Part shown: positions 34,977 to 42,397 of the stretch, in pieces
Numbering within the stretch: position 1 is the first letter of the stretch
Layout of the letters: every line of letters starts with the position of its first letter
Source of the DNA: Fibrobacter succinogenes
Lineage (GTDB): Bacteria; Fibrobacterota; Fibrobacteria; Fibrobacterales; Fibrobacteraceae
Reading direction: 5' to 3'
NCBI RefSeq assembly: GCF_902779965.1
Contig: NZ_CACZDK010000035.1
Coordinates: forward strand, 1-61,238
DNA length: 61,238 bases
Notes under the pieces: generated by a model
The model's database searches: none
The model's input: only the letters and a program-made list of their open reading frames with translations
Told to the model about the DNA's origin: nothing
Position numbers and translations under genes: made by a program

Positions 34977-35013
34977 TGGATTCCCTCCTGCGCTACGCTT
35001 AGTCGAGAATGAC
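34977..35013. repeat. GTCAT...ATCC palindromic element, inverted
   Basis: TGGATTCCC...GAGAATGAC, opposite in orientation to the copy at 34927, so the two could also pair with each other. Confidence 0.6.
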
Positions 35014-35021
35014 TATCACTG

Positions 35022-35049
35022 TCTACTTCCTACCGTCTACTTCCTACTG
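35022..35049 (-). repeat. Heptamer tandem repeat 3' of aguB
   Basis: On the aguB strand the units read TAGGAAG, TAGACGG, TAGGAAG, TAGACAG. They start 15 bases after the aguB TAG stop, behind a GCGGCGGAGCCGC hairpin. Confidence 0.8.
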
Positions 35050-35062
35050 CGGCTCCGCCGCT

Positions 35063-35926
35063 CTAGTCTGCCCAAATTTTTAAAATGTCCTTGTACAAGT
35101 CCACGCGTCTGTCGCGGAAATGCGGCCACCAGCGGCGATTTTCCTCGGTTTCGGCAAGGTCGAGTTCGACGTAACTTGCTCCCAAAAATTCAGGATCGCA
35201 CTTTTGCAAAATGTAACCGTCCGGTGCAGCGACAAAACTTGTGCCCCAGAACGTGAGGTGGCCTTCGACGCCCGAGCGGTTTGCTGCAATAACAAACGTG
35301 CGGTTTGCAATGGCATGGCCACGCATCACGGTCATCCAGCTGTCTTGCTGACGCGGGTAGATTTCCTTCGGCTCAGAATCCATCCAACCAATAGCGGTCG
35401 GATAAATTAATACATCGGCACCCTTCAAACTCATGATTCGAGCGGCTTCGGGGAACCACTGGTCCCAGCAAATGAGCACGCCGAGCGTGCCAGCGCTTGT
35501 CTTAATCGGTTCAAAACCGGTGTCGCCCGGAATAAAGTAATACTTTTCGTAGAAAGCCGGATCATCAGGAATGTGGCTCTTGCGGTAAAGGCCAGCGATG
35601 CTTCCATCGCGTTCGAACACGAATGCCGAGTTGTGGTAAATACCGCGAGCGCGCTTTTCGAAGAACGGGAACACGACAACGGCGTTCAGTTCCTTGGCGA
35701 TGGCCTGCCATTCGGCGACAATCGGATGATCTTTTTCGATAGCAAGGTCAAAAAAGTCCGCATTTTCCTCGAACGGGAAGTACGGAGTGTGGAATAGTTC
35801 CGGGAGAACCAAAAGGTCAATATCTTTACCTTTGAGCTTGAGAGCTTCGTCCTTATACCACTTGTTGTTGGAATCGAAATCCCCAGTCCATTTACCTTGC
35901 AGCGTATATACTTTTATTTTTTTCAT
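35063..35926 (-). CDS. aguB: N-carbamoylputrescine amidase (nitrilase superfamily)
   Basis: The 287-residue enzyme releases putrescine from N-carbamoylputrescine. The nitrilase triad is visible: Glu in LLVLPELFHTPYF, Lys in GLYRKSHIPDD and Cys in GVLICWDQWFPEAAR. GWMDSEPKEIYPRQQDSW is a region typical of the putrescine-specific subgroup. It pairs with aguA in making putrescine from agmatine. The start is the ATG directly before KKIKVYTLQGKW; a twelve-codon upstream extension exists but is not needed. Confidence 0.94.
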   Translation of the reverse strand: MKKIKVYTLQGKWTGDFDSNNKWYKDEALKLKGKDIDLLVLPELFHTPYFPFEENADFFDLAIEKDHPIVAEWQAIAKELNAVVVFPFFEKRARGIYHNSAFVFERDGSIAGLYRKSHIPDDPAFYEKYYFIPGDTGFEPIKTSAGTLGVLICWDQWFPEAARIMSLKGADVLIYPTAIGWMDSEPKEIYPRQQDSWMTVMRGHAIANRTFVIAANRSGVEGHLTFWGTSFVAAPDGYILQKCDPEFLGASYVELDLAETEENRRWWPHFRDRRVDLYKDILKIWAD

Positions 35927-36038
35927 GTGCAATAATTTAGCAAAAACAAGCCGTACATTCAATTTTCTGTAAGAACATTGTTTTGTTTGCGTAAAATCAC
36001 GCTGATGATACGCTCGCGCGTTGTAAGTTTTCTATATT

Positions 36039-36068
36039 AACCCTTGAATTTTAAAACCCTTGAATTTT
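36039..36068. repeat. Direct repeat of 14 bases (period 16) in the parvulin gene leader
   Basis: AACCCTTGAATTTT occurs at 36039-36052 and again at 36055-36068, between a TATATT box (about 36033-36038) and the start codon at 36085. Confidence 0.7.
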
Positions 36069-36084
36069 TATAAAAGGATAAATA

Positions 36085-37092
36085 ATGTCTCTTAAACTTA
36101 TTTCTCGTGGTGCTGCTGCCGTGCTCCTGACTGCCGGCATTGCCTCTGCTCAATTGATGAATTCGAAGAGCCTCGACGTTATTCGCGTCGAAAAGACTGG
36201 TATTTCTGGTGGTAAGATTGATAGCCTTGCAACCATGCTCGGCCAACAGCAGGCTCCGGGTCAGAAGTTGTCTGATGAAATGATGACTCAACTTCGCTAT
36301 GCGGTTGTAGATAATCTCGTGGGTCAGGAACTCATAAAGCTCGAAGCTAAGAAGATGGGTATCAAGGTCTCTGCTTCTAAGGTTGACAGCTTGACCAACC
36401 TCTTCAAGAAGCAGTTCCCGAGCGAAGACGCTTTCCAGAAAGAACTCAAGAAGTCTAACACGACGATGAAGCAGTTCAAGGAAAAGATTGAAGACCAGCT
36501 CAAGAGCGAAGAAATCCTCGTGAAGAAGGTTCCGTATCCGAAGGACCCGACCGAAAAGGATCTCGAAGCATTCTGGCAGCTCAACCAGTCTAAGGTTGCT
36601 ATCAACGACACCATCAGCGGTGCACGTATCTTCATCTCCACCAAGGGTAAGAGCGCTCAGGAAATCAGCGATGCCAAGGACATGTTGAAGGGTCTTGCTG
36701 CTCAGGTTCGCTCTAAGAAGGCAACTTTTGCTCAGCTCGCTGCTATCTATAGCGACGACAAGGAAGCAAAGAAGACTGGCGGCATCATGAATAAGTTTGT
36801 CGCTAAGTCCAAGAGTGCTGCTTTTGCTAAGGCTGTTGGCAAAATCAAGGTTGGTGAAATCTCTGAAGTCATCACCGAAAATGATGGCGTTTCTATCTTC
36901 ATGCTTACCGAAAAGAATGACGGCAAGTTTGAAAGCTACAGACACCAGATCGATTACATTTTGCGCGTGCAGCGTGAACAGGAACGCCAGGCTAAGCTCA
37001 AGGCTTACCTCGACGAACTTGGCAAGACCTACAAGGTGCAGTACCTCGACAAGAAGTACGAACCGCCTCAGGCCATCGGCGCTGCTAAGTAA
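36085..37092 (+). CDS. Periplasmic parvulin-type peptidyl-prolyl isomerase/chaperone (SurA/PrsA-like)
   Basis: The 335-residue protein has a signal peptide ending ASAQ, an N-terminal SurA-like helical region (residues about 25-170: VVDNLVGQELIKLEAKKMGIKVS) and a degenerate parvulin domain (ARIFISTKG, FAQLAAIYSDDKEAKKTGGIMNKF, VGEISEVITENDGVSIFMLTEK). It should assist folding of outer-membrane proteins, of which this window encodes several. Codon use is strongly biased to C-ending codons, suggesting high expression. The start follows AAAAGGATAAATA. Confidence 0.88.
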   Translation: MSLKLISRGAAAVLLTAGIASAQLMNSKSLDVIRVEKTGISGGKIDSLATMLGQQQAPGQKLSDEMMTQLRYAVVDNLVGQELIKLEAKKMGIKVSASKVDSLTNLFKKQFPSEDAFQKELKKSNTTMKQFKEKIEDQLKSEEILVKKVPYPKDPTEKDLEAFWQLNQSKVAINDTISGARIFISTKGKSAQEISDAKDMLKGLAAQVRSKKATFAQLAAIYSDDKEAKKTGGIMNKFVAKSKSAAFAKAVGKIKVGEISEVITENDGVSIFMLTEKNDGKFESYRHQIDYILRVQREQERQAKLKAYLDELGKTYKVQYLDKKYEPPQAIGAAK

Positions 37093-37100
37093 TTTAGAGC

Positions 37101-37210
37101 TATGAGGGCGGTCGCCTACGGCAACCTTTGAGGTATGAGCTCGGCACGAAGTGCCTTTGGGGTTTAACCCTCAAAGCGAAACGACCTCAAAGCACCAACG
37201 GTGCGACCCC
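37101..37210. repeat. Large imperfect palindrome with ACCTCAAAG arms
   Basis: The left arm (37101-37136, inverse orientation) and right arm (about 37184-37210) both carry ACCTCAAAG...GCGACC. The left arm shares 26 of about 28 bases with the 5' coding part of bioD (59447-59476). It lies between the parvulin gene stop and its terminator. Confidence 0.7.
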
Positions 37211-37217
37211 ATTACCC

Positions 37218-37246
37218 AAAGGATGCTGAACGGCATCCTCTTTTGT
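37218..37246 (+). terminator. Terminator after the parvulin gene
   Basis: AGGATGC-tgaacg-GCATCCT followed by CTTTTG. Confidence 0.75.
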
Positions 37247-37284
37247 TCTGGAAGATGAAAAAAATTTGAAAAATGGAGATGTAA

Positions 37285-38395
37285 ATGGCATTCAATACAA
37301 CTCATACCGGGCTTATCGAATTGCGCAGTCGCATAGATAAACTCTGGGGGTATCTTTGACTTAGAAGCAAAGACCGAAGAACTCTACGTCCTTGAAAAAG
37401 ATTCCGGCGACCCGAACCTGTGGAATGATCAGGAGAAGGCGCAGGCAATGATGAAGAAGATTGGGAACCTCAAGGGGCTCCTTGATTCCTGGAAAGAAGT
37501 TTCCCAAACGTGCGATGACCTTGCTGAACTTTATGAAATGAGCAAGGATGAGGAATCGGCGGACCTTACCGCAACGCTCGAATCCGATATCGCGGAACTC
37601 AGGGCGCGTGTGGAGAAGATGGAGTTCAAGAAAATGCTGAACGGGCCGGATGACGCCTGTGCATGCCTCATGTCTATCCATCCGGGTGCAGGCGGCACAG
37701 AATCCCAGGACTGGGCGCTCATGCTTTTCCGCATGTACACACATTTCTTTGAACGCGAAAACATGGACTTCAAGGTGGTGGATTTTCAGGAAGCAGAAGA
37801 TGCAGGCCTCAAGAGTGCAACGATCGAAGTCACTTGCGAAAACGCATACGGATTGCTGCGTTCGGAAATTGGCGTTCACCGCTTGGTGCGTATCAGCCCG
37901 TTTGATGCCAACGCTCGCCGCCATACGAGCTTTACTGCTGTTTATTTGTACCCGGAACATGAAGATATCGAATTTGATTTGGACATGTCCGAAGTGCGCG
38001 TCGATACATACCGCAGTAGCGGTGCAGGTGGTCAGTACATCAACAAGACCGATTCCGCAGTGCGTATGACCCACTTGCCGACAGGCATCATGGCGAGCTG
38101 CCAGACGGAACGTTCGCAGATCCAGAACCGCGAAACCTGCTATAAAATGCTCAAGACCATGGTCGCTGAACACTACCGCTTGGAAGAAGAAGCGAAGCGC
38201 GATGCTCGCATGGCCGAGAAGAAAAAGGTCGAATGGGGTAGCCAAATCCGCAGCTACGTGTTGCAGCCATACCAGATGGTCAAGGACTTGCGCACTGGCG
38301 TGGAAACCTCGGATACCGCAGGCGTGCTCGACGGAAAAATCCGCCCGTTCATCGACGCTTATCTGCTGAGCACTAGCGAAGGGAATAAGGGGTAG
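37285..38395 (+). CDS. prfB: Peptide chain release factor 2, expressed by programmed +1 frameshift
   Basis: The 369-residue product recognises UGA and UAA stop codons. The first 24 codons (from ATG 37285) end at an in-frame TGA at 37357-37359. Translation continues in the +1 frame from GAC at 37358 to the TAG at 38393. The slip site GGGGGTATCTTTGAC keeps the internal Shine-Dalgarno-like G-run and CTT-TGA-C of the classic RF2 site. RF2 hallmarks are the SPF anticodon tripeptide (VRISPFDAN) and GGQ (SGAGGQYINKT). When RF2 is scarce the ribosome pauses at TGA and shifts, giving autoregulation. The ribosome site GGAG precedes the ATG by 9 bases. Confidence 0.97.
37344..37360 (+). promoter_or_regulatory. 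Programmed +1 frameshift site of prfB
   Basis: CTGGGGGTATCTTTGAC: the G5 run lies 3 bases before the CTT slippery codon, followed by TGA and C, the weakest stop context. This matches the well-known bacterial RF2 recoding signal. Confidence 0.95.
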
Positions 38396-38427
38396 GAAGT
38401 TAGAAGTAGGAAGTAGACGGTAGACAA
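38393..38427 (+). repeat. Heptamer tandem repeat starting on the prfB stop codon
   Basis: Units TAGGAAG, TTAGAAG, TAGGAAG, TAGACGG, TAGACAA. The first TAG is the prfB stop. TAG trinucleotides fall at offsets 0, 8, 14, 21 and 28, covering all three frames. A further TAGACAG-TAGGAAG pair lies at about 38513-38526. Confidence 0.88.
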
Positions 38428-38438
38428 ATGCGTAGGGC

Positions 38439-38494
38439 GAGTGAAGCAGGATTGCTTGCAAGCCTATTTCCGAGCCTAGCATTTGGTGCTTGAG
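38439..38494 (+). repeat. GAGTG...TGCTTGC...CCGAG spacer element, copy C
   Basis: GAGTGAAGCAGG, TTGCTTGCAAG, then TTTCCGAGCC; related to 18480-18558 and 40620-40684. It sits between two heptamer blocks. Confidence 0.4.
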
Positions 38495-38526
38495 CAAAGC
38501 GAAAGCACAAAGTAGACAGTAGGAAG

Positions 38527-38550
38527 TGGCGGGTTTTGCCCGCCATTTTT
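38527..38550 (+). terminator. Terminator downstream of prfB
   Basis: TGGCGGG-ttttg-CCCGCCA followed by TTTTT. Confidence 0.85.
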
Positions 38551-38553
38551 CTT

Positions 38554-38724
38554 TTACTTTAAGTTGTACTTTTCCTTGATAGCGATGCGTTCTTCTTCTG
38601 AAAGGTTCTTGAGATAGTTCTTCCAGCCAGGGCAAAAGTTTATATGGAATCGCCAAATGCGTCCAATCAGCGACTTGGGGCTTTTGTCGTATTGTGCGCG
38701 GATTTTGCAATTTGCACAAGCCAT
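38554..38724 (-). CDS. Small Cys-containing protein (56 residues), function unknown
   Basis: The protein starts MACANCKIRAQYDKSPKSL, continues GRIWRFHINFCPGWKNYL and ends LSEEERIAIKEKYNLK. The CANC pair plus a later Cys and the Trp/His cluster suggest metal binding or a compact disulfide fold. AGGTG lies 7 bases before the ATG, giving a fair ribosome site. Codon use and amphipathic pattern look genuine. It is separated from pfp, encoded upstream on the same strand, by a terminator hairpin. The family could not be named. Confidence 0.7.
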   Translation of the reverse strand: MACANCKIRAQYDKSPKSLIGRIWRFHINFCPGWKNYLKNLSEEERIAIKEKYNLK

Positions 38725-38767
38725 TTTTTGACACCTTTTGTTGATTGTGATTCTTCTTAATATACAA

Positions 38768-38808
38768 TAAAAATACTCCCAGCGAAAGCCAGGAGTATTT
38801 TATTTTTT
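38768..38808 (-). terminator. Terminator after pfp
   Basis: On the minus strand AATACTCC-tggctttcgctg-GGAGTATT runs into TTTATT. The opposite strand also has a T-rich 3' side. Confidence 0.8.
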
Positions 38809-38829
38809 GAAAGCGTTTTGAAGTAAAAA

Positions 38830-40494
38830 TTACTTCATAGCACCGCGTTCGAGCTTGATCGTGAAGTTCGTGATATCGCAAACTTCGCTCGGACCCCAGT
38901 ACTGGATCGGACCCGGGTAGGTGTAGGATTCAGTCTTAGCCCATTCGTCGCGGCGAGCGGCGAAGTACTTGAACGGAGCGCTCATCGGGCCATCGAGTTC
39001 AACGAGAGCCTTGCGGATAACCGGCTTGTCTGCACCGTGACGGCGTTCGATGTTCATCATCATGGTAATCGGAAGGCCGCCAGCGACCCAGTTTTCGATA
39101 CCCTTGGTGACGTTGCGAACAGAGCTCATGTAGCCGTTCATGTTATTGAGGGCGAGAACGGATGCTGCAAAGCCGAGGCTGTAGCAGTAGTCAGCGTCGA
39201 AGTTGGACGGAGCTGCGCAACGGCCTTCGTAACCGAAGAAGTGGTTGAGAGCAGAGAACTTGCCCTTGAAGTCACCACGGTTCTTGAGTTCCTTCTTGAC
39301 CATTTCGATGATGAGCTTTTCAGTTTCGATGAGGGAAACCTGAACGTTGCCATGACTGTCGCGTTCGAGCATGAGCTGGGCCTGGATGCCAGCCGGGAGG
39401 CTCTTGAGGACTTCAGCGGATTCAGCGCTGACCCATGCGCAGAGCTTTTCGACCTTAGCAGCCGTGTCGAGACCTTCGACTTCGGCTTCGTGGTGGGCGA
39501 GGGCTTCAGAAAGTTCAGAGATAAGGACACCAACGTCCGGGATGAATTCGAGGAGGCCTTCCGGAATGAGGGCGACACCGAAGTTCTTGCCCTGAGCTGC
39601 ACGAGCGTAAACAACGTCAGCAACCTGGTTGATCACGTCCTTGAGCTTCATCTGCTTTGCCTTGACTTCTTCAGAGATAAGGCAGATGTTCGGGTGGGTC
39701 TGGAGAGCGGCTTCGAGAGCGATATGGGAAGCAGAGCGGCCCATGAGCTTGATGAAGTGCCAGTACTTCTGAGCGGAGTTAGCATCGCGCATGATGTTGC
39801 CGATGAGTTCAGAGTAGGTCTTCACAGCGGTGTCGAAACCGAAAGAGGTTTCGATGAATTCGTTCTTCAAGTCACCGTCGATGGTCTTCGGGCAACCGCA
39901 AACGCAGGTCTTGACGCCCTTGGACTGGAAGTATTCACCGAGAACAGCAGCGTTCGTGTTGGAGTCGTCACCACCGATGATAACGATAGCGTCGAGGTCG
40001 AGCTTGTTGGCAACAGCGATGCACTTGTTGAACTGTTCTTCAGTTTCGAGCTTGGTACGGCCAGACTGGATCATGTCGAAGCCACCGGCGTTGCGGTAGG
40101 CGTCCATCTTGGCGTCGTCAATTTCAATGTACTTGCCGTTTTCGAGGCCGCTCGGACCGCCGAGGAAACCGAAAAGGACGGAATCCTTGGAAACGGACTT
40201 GATGCCGTCGTAGATACCGGCGATAACGTTATGTCCACCCGGAGCCTGGCCACCAGAGAGAACCACGCCCATGCGGAGAGCCTTGCCAGCCTTGGCTTCG
40301 GCTGCTTCGAACTGAACAACCGGAAGACCGTAAGTGTTCGGGAAGAGTTCCTTGATCTTGGCCTGGTCGCTAACGGATTCCGTAGCAGCACCCTTGTTAA
40401 TCTTCACGCTGAGGGCGCCATTCTTGAGGGACACCGGGAGCTTCGGCTGATAGGCCTGACGGGCCTTGGTCAGTACAGAGAGATTTTCGGACAT
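38830..40494 (-). CDS. pfp: Pyrophosphate-dependent 6-phosphofructokinase, long form
   Basis: The 554-residue enzyme reversibly phosphorylates fructose 6-phosphate using pyrophosphate, the glycolytic control step in many anaerobes. The PPi-type signature is IIGGDDSNTNA (Asp where ATP enzymes have Gly) and PKTIDGDLKN (Lys of the PPi site). KLMGRSASHIALEAAL and the insert-rich C-terminal half match the plant/spirochaete-like long group. It is monocistronic with its own terminator. Codon use is highly biased, as for other glycolytic genes. Confidence 0.95.
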   Translation of the reverse strand: MSENLSVLTKARQAYQPKLPVSLKNGALSVKINKGAATESVSDQAKIKELFPNTYGLPVVQFEAAEAKAGKALRMGVVLSGGQAPGGHNVIAGIYDGIKSVSKDSVLFGFLGGPSGLENGKYIEIDDAKMDAYRNAGGFDMIQSGRTKLETEEQFNKCIAVANKLDLDAIVIIGGDDSNTNAAVLGEYFQSKGVKTCVCGCPKTIDGDLKNEFIETSFGFDTAVKTYSELIGNIMRDANSAQKYWHFIKLMGRSASHIALEAALQTHPNICLISEEVKAKQMKLKDVINQVADVVYARAAQGKNFGVALIPEGLLEFIPDVGVLISELSEALAHHEAEVEGLDTAAKVEKLCAWVSAESAEVLKSLPAGIQAQLMLERDSHGNVQVSLIETEKLIIEMVKKELKNRGDFKGKFSALNHFFGYEGRCAAPSNFDADYCYSLGFAASVLALNNMNGYMSSVRNVTKGIENWVAGGLPITMMMNIERRHGADKPVIRKALVELDGPMSAPFKYFAARRDEWAKTESYTYPGPIQYWGPSEVCDITNFTIKLERGAMK

Positions 40495-40957
40495 TGTTTA
40501 TTCCTTTTGTTAATCCCGCAAAAAAGCGGGTTTTGGTTAAAATCCGCGCGTAAATATAGTAATTATTCTTTTCAAGAATCAAAAAGTACGTTATGCGGGC
40601 GGGGCCCCAGCTCGGAGATGACGCCTCCGGCGTCAGCGGCTTCACTCGGTTATGCCGGTCTGCAAGCAGCTCGTCGCAACACTCGTTTTGCACGCTACTG
40701 CGAAGAAAATACCCTGGCCGACGCTTTTACTTTCTCTACGATATGCTTTTTATACATTTGTATATCAAATCACGCTGGATAAGAGTAATTTCAGAGATTT
40801 TTTTTACGAAATGTGATATTTGTCAAATTTTTGTACAAATTTTTTAGACAATTTCCCCAAATGAATGTAAATTTTTACTATATATTTCAAGCGTAATAAA
40901 AATGTAATATTCTGTATGGCGTTTCTTATTACGAAATACAATTAAGAAGGTGAGTGT
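40495..40957. other. Gene-free spacer with hairpins and a repeat element
   Basis: Near pfp there is CCCGC-aaaaaa-GCGGG (about 40517-40532), possibly a leader hairpin. At 40620-40684 lies a spacer element (copy B). From 40740 to 40940 the DNA is AT-rich without credible frames and presumably holds the promoter of the gene at 40958. Confidence 0.5.
40620..40684 (-). repeat. GAGTG...TGCTTGC...CCGAG spacer element, copy B
   Basis: On the minus strand it reads GAGTGTTGCGACGAGC, TGCTTGC, ATAACCGAG and then GACGCCGGAGGCGTC, a perfect hairpin. Confidence 0.45.
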
Positions 40958-41371
40958 ATGAATGTTTTGATATGGGGATCAGATACAATTTTAGGGCATG
41001 GATTGTTGTCCATGCTTAAAGAAATGAAAGATGGTGTGGTCAATGCCATCGGAAATATTGAAATCGGGGAAATATTTGCCTGCGATTCAAATTCCGAATT
41101 ATCCGATATTGATGAAGCCTGTGCTAACGCCGATTTCGTGTTCAATATGTCTTATGGTTTCAAGTCGGACAAGCTTATTGAAGGTTTGAACGTTCATAAT
41201 AATACTTGTCCAGTCCTTTTAAGCAATTCTGTGGGCGATATAAGACTATTCCGTGAATACGCTCAGAGCAACAATGTGCCGATCCTCGAATGGGCTCCTA
41301 ATTACGATATGGAGCTTTTGAGCATCGAAGCACAAGTCTATGACATTATCGGCGCGCTCCAATGCGCATAG
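40958..41371 (+). CDS. Small Rossmann-like protein, epimerase-domain fragment type
   Basis: The 137-residue protein begins MNVLIWGSDTILGHGLLSML, a Rossmann beta-alpha start whose loop resembles short-chain epimerases. DEACANADFVFNMSYGFKS and HNNTCPVLLSNSVGD resemble the middle of CapF-like sugar epimerases, where the Ser of the catalytic pair would follow. It stops before the rest of the domain, so no enzyme activity can be claimed. The ribosome site AAGGTGAG is good. It may be a minimal or truncated family member. Confidence 0.6.
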   Translation: MNVLIWGSDTILGHGLLSMLKEMKDGVVNAIGNIEIGEIFACDSNSELSDIDEACANADFVFNMSYGFKSDKLIEGLNVHNNTCPVLLSNSVGDIRLFREYAQSNNVPILEWAPNYDMELLSIEAQVYDIIGALQCA

Positions 41372-41373
41372 TT

Positions 41374-41410
41374 TAGACGAAAGAATGGACTGAGATTCTA
41401 CGGACGAAAG
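41374..41410 (+). repeat. Degenerate TAGACGA heptamers after the Rossmann-like gene
   Basis: TAGACGA / AAGAATG starts 2 bases after the gene's TAG stop, and GGACGAAAG recurs at about 41402-41410. It is much decayed. Confidence 0.5.
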
Positions 41411-41414
41411 ATAT

Positions 41415-41442
41415 CAGGCGGCCTTTGAGCCGCCTGTTTTGT
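41415..41442. terminator. Terminator between convergent genes
   Basis: CAGGCGGC-ctttga-GCCGCCTG followed by TTTTGTT. Confidence 0.88.
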
Positions 41443-41618
41443 TATTTTCCTCGAATCTGTTCTTCTGAGAGATTGAATCTTTTGATAAGAATTTCTATGG
41501 GGACGCCGTCTTCGTAAAGCCCTTGCGCTGTACGGAGCTTTTCTTCTGCTATTTGTGGGCGGAAATAGTCTCCAATACTAACGAAACCGTATTTTTGTCC
41601 GATGTTTACGAACGCCAT
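41442..41618 (-). CDS. Small protein (58 residues) with LSEEQI-type C-terminal helix pair
   Basis: The product starts MAFVNIGQKYGFVSIGDYF and ends YEDGVPIEILIKRFNLSEEQIRGK. It has an excellent ribosome site (AAAGGAG, 7 bases before the ATG). The tail resembles the 'GxxxxxIxxxxxLSxEEI' helix-turn-helix-like ending found on many Rpn-type PD-(D/E)XK proteins, here without the nuclease part. It converges on the Rossmann-like gene with a shared terminator. The function is unknown; it may be a regulator or a relic of a longer gene. Confidence 0.7.
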   Translation of the reverse strand: MAFVNIGQKYGFVSIGDYFRPQIAEEKLRTAQGLYEDGVPIEILIKRFNLSEEQIRGK

Positions 41619-41819
41619 GTTCAGCTCCTTTAGGAAATCTTTGCCAAATATATACTTGTTTTTTCAAGCAGACAAGACGCCTCGTTTCGCGGCATTTTTT
41701 AATAAACTCTTTTCGGGAAAACAAGAGATATTATGTGTCGGATTTATTTATCAGTGGTTTTTATAAAATAGTTTGACGTACTTTTTGCGTTTAAAAGGTG
41801 CTTTATCCAGTAAATTTTT

Positions 41820-42392
41820 TTATTCCAGTATTAATTCATTCGGTAAGGCTCCCTCCATGCAGAGGAGCCTTCTTTTTATGCCGACTCCAAGCGCGTAACC
41901 GCTCAAGTGCCCACGGCTGTCGATAACGCGGTGGCAAGGAATTACCACCTGTAGTGGATTGTTGTGCAATACATTCCCGACCGCGCGAACCGCCTGTGGA
42001 TGACCAACCTCGATTGCGACTTGCTTGTAAGTCCTGGTTTTCCCGTAAGGAATGTGCCGCGTGACTTCGAGAACTTTTTTCTGAAACTCGGTGCCGTAGA
42101 TTTTTATGGAAATAGAAAACTCGCAGAGCTTGCCTGCGAGGTACAAATTAAGTTCATTCACAGCCTTACGGTAGGCGTTGCGAACGCGGTTGTTTATTTG
42201 CAATTCCGAGTCTGGGCTTGCATAAGCGCATGCTTGAACATTGCTCGGAGTTGCTTTTACTTCGTCTGTATTTTCCTGAAATTTTAGACCACAAAGTTTA
42301 GATCCTTCGAAGATAAAGGTCCATTCGCCCCAGACATTCCGGTGGCTTATCTTTGTGAATTTCGGGTCATCAAACTTCATACCATGCGGCAT
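41820..42392 (-). CDS. ogt: Methylated-DNA--protein-cysteine methyltransferase
   Basis: The 190-residue protein removes alkyl groups from O6-guanine in a one-shot reaction. The acceptor Cys is in VVIPCHRVIDSRG. The helix-turn-helix with the Arg finger is PQAVRAVGNVLHNNP, preceded by IPYGKTRTYKQVA. The N-terminal domain is short and divergent. AGGAG precedes the ATG. It begins 5 bases after alr, so it is probably cotranscribed and coupled with it. Confidence 0.93.
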   Translation of the reverse strand: MPHGMKFDDPKFTKISHRNVWGEWTFIFEGSKLCGLKFQENTDEVKATPSNVQACAYASPDSELQINNRVRNAYRKAVNELNLYLAGKLCEFSISIKIYGTEFQKKVLEVTRHIPYGKTRTYKQVAIEVGHPQAVRAVGNVLHNNPLQVVIPCHRVIDSRGHLSGYALGVGIKRRLLCMEGALPNELILE

Positions 42393-42397
42393 ATCTC

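Noticed and set aside
40397-40693. 98-codon minus-strand frame upstream of pfp
   Set aside because: It runs through the pfp start region and a hairpin repeat, has no ribosome site and no recognisable features.
39037-40782. A 581-codon open frame opposite pfp
   Set aside because: Antisense shadow of a strongly codon-biased gene, with repetitive composition and no recognisable domain.
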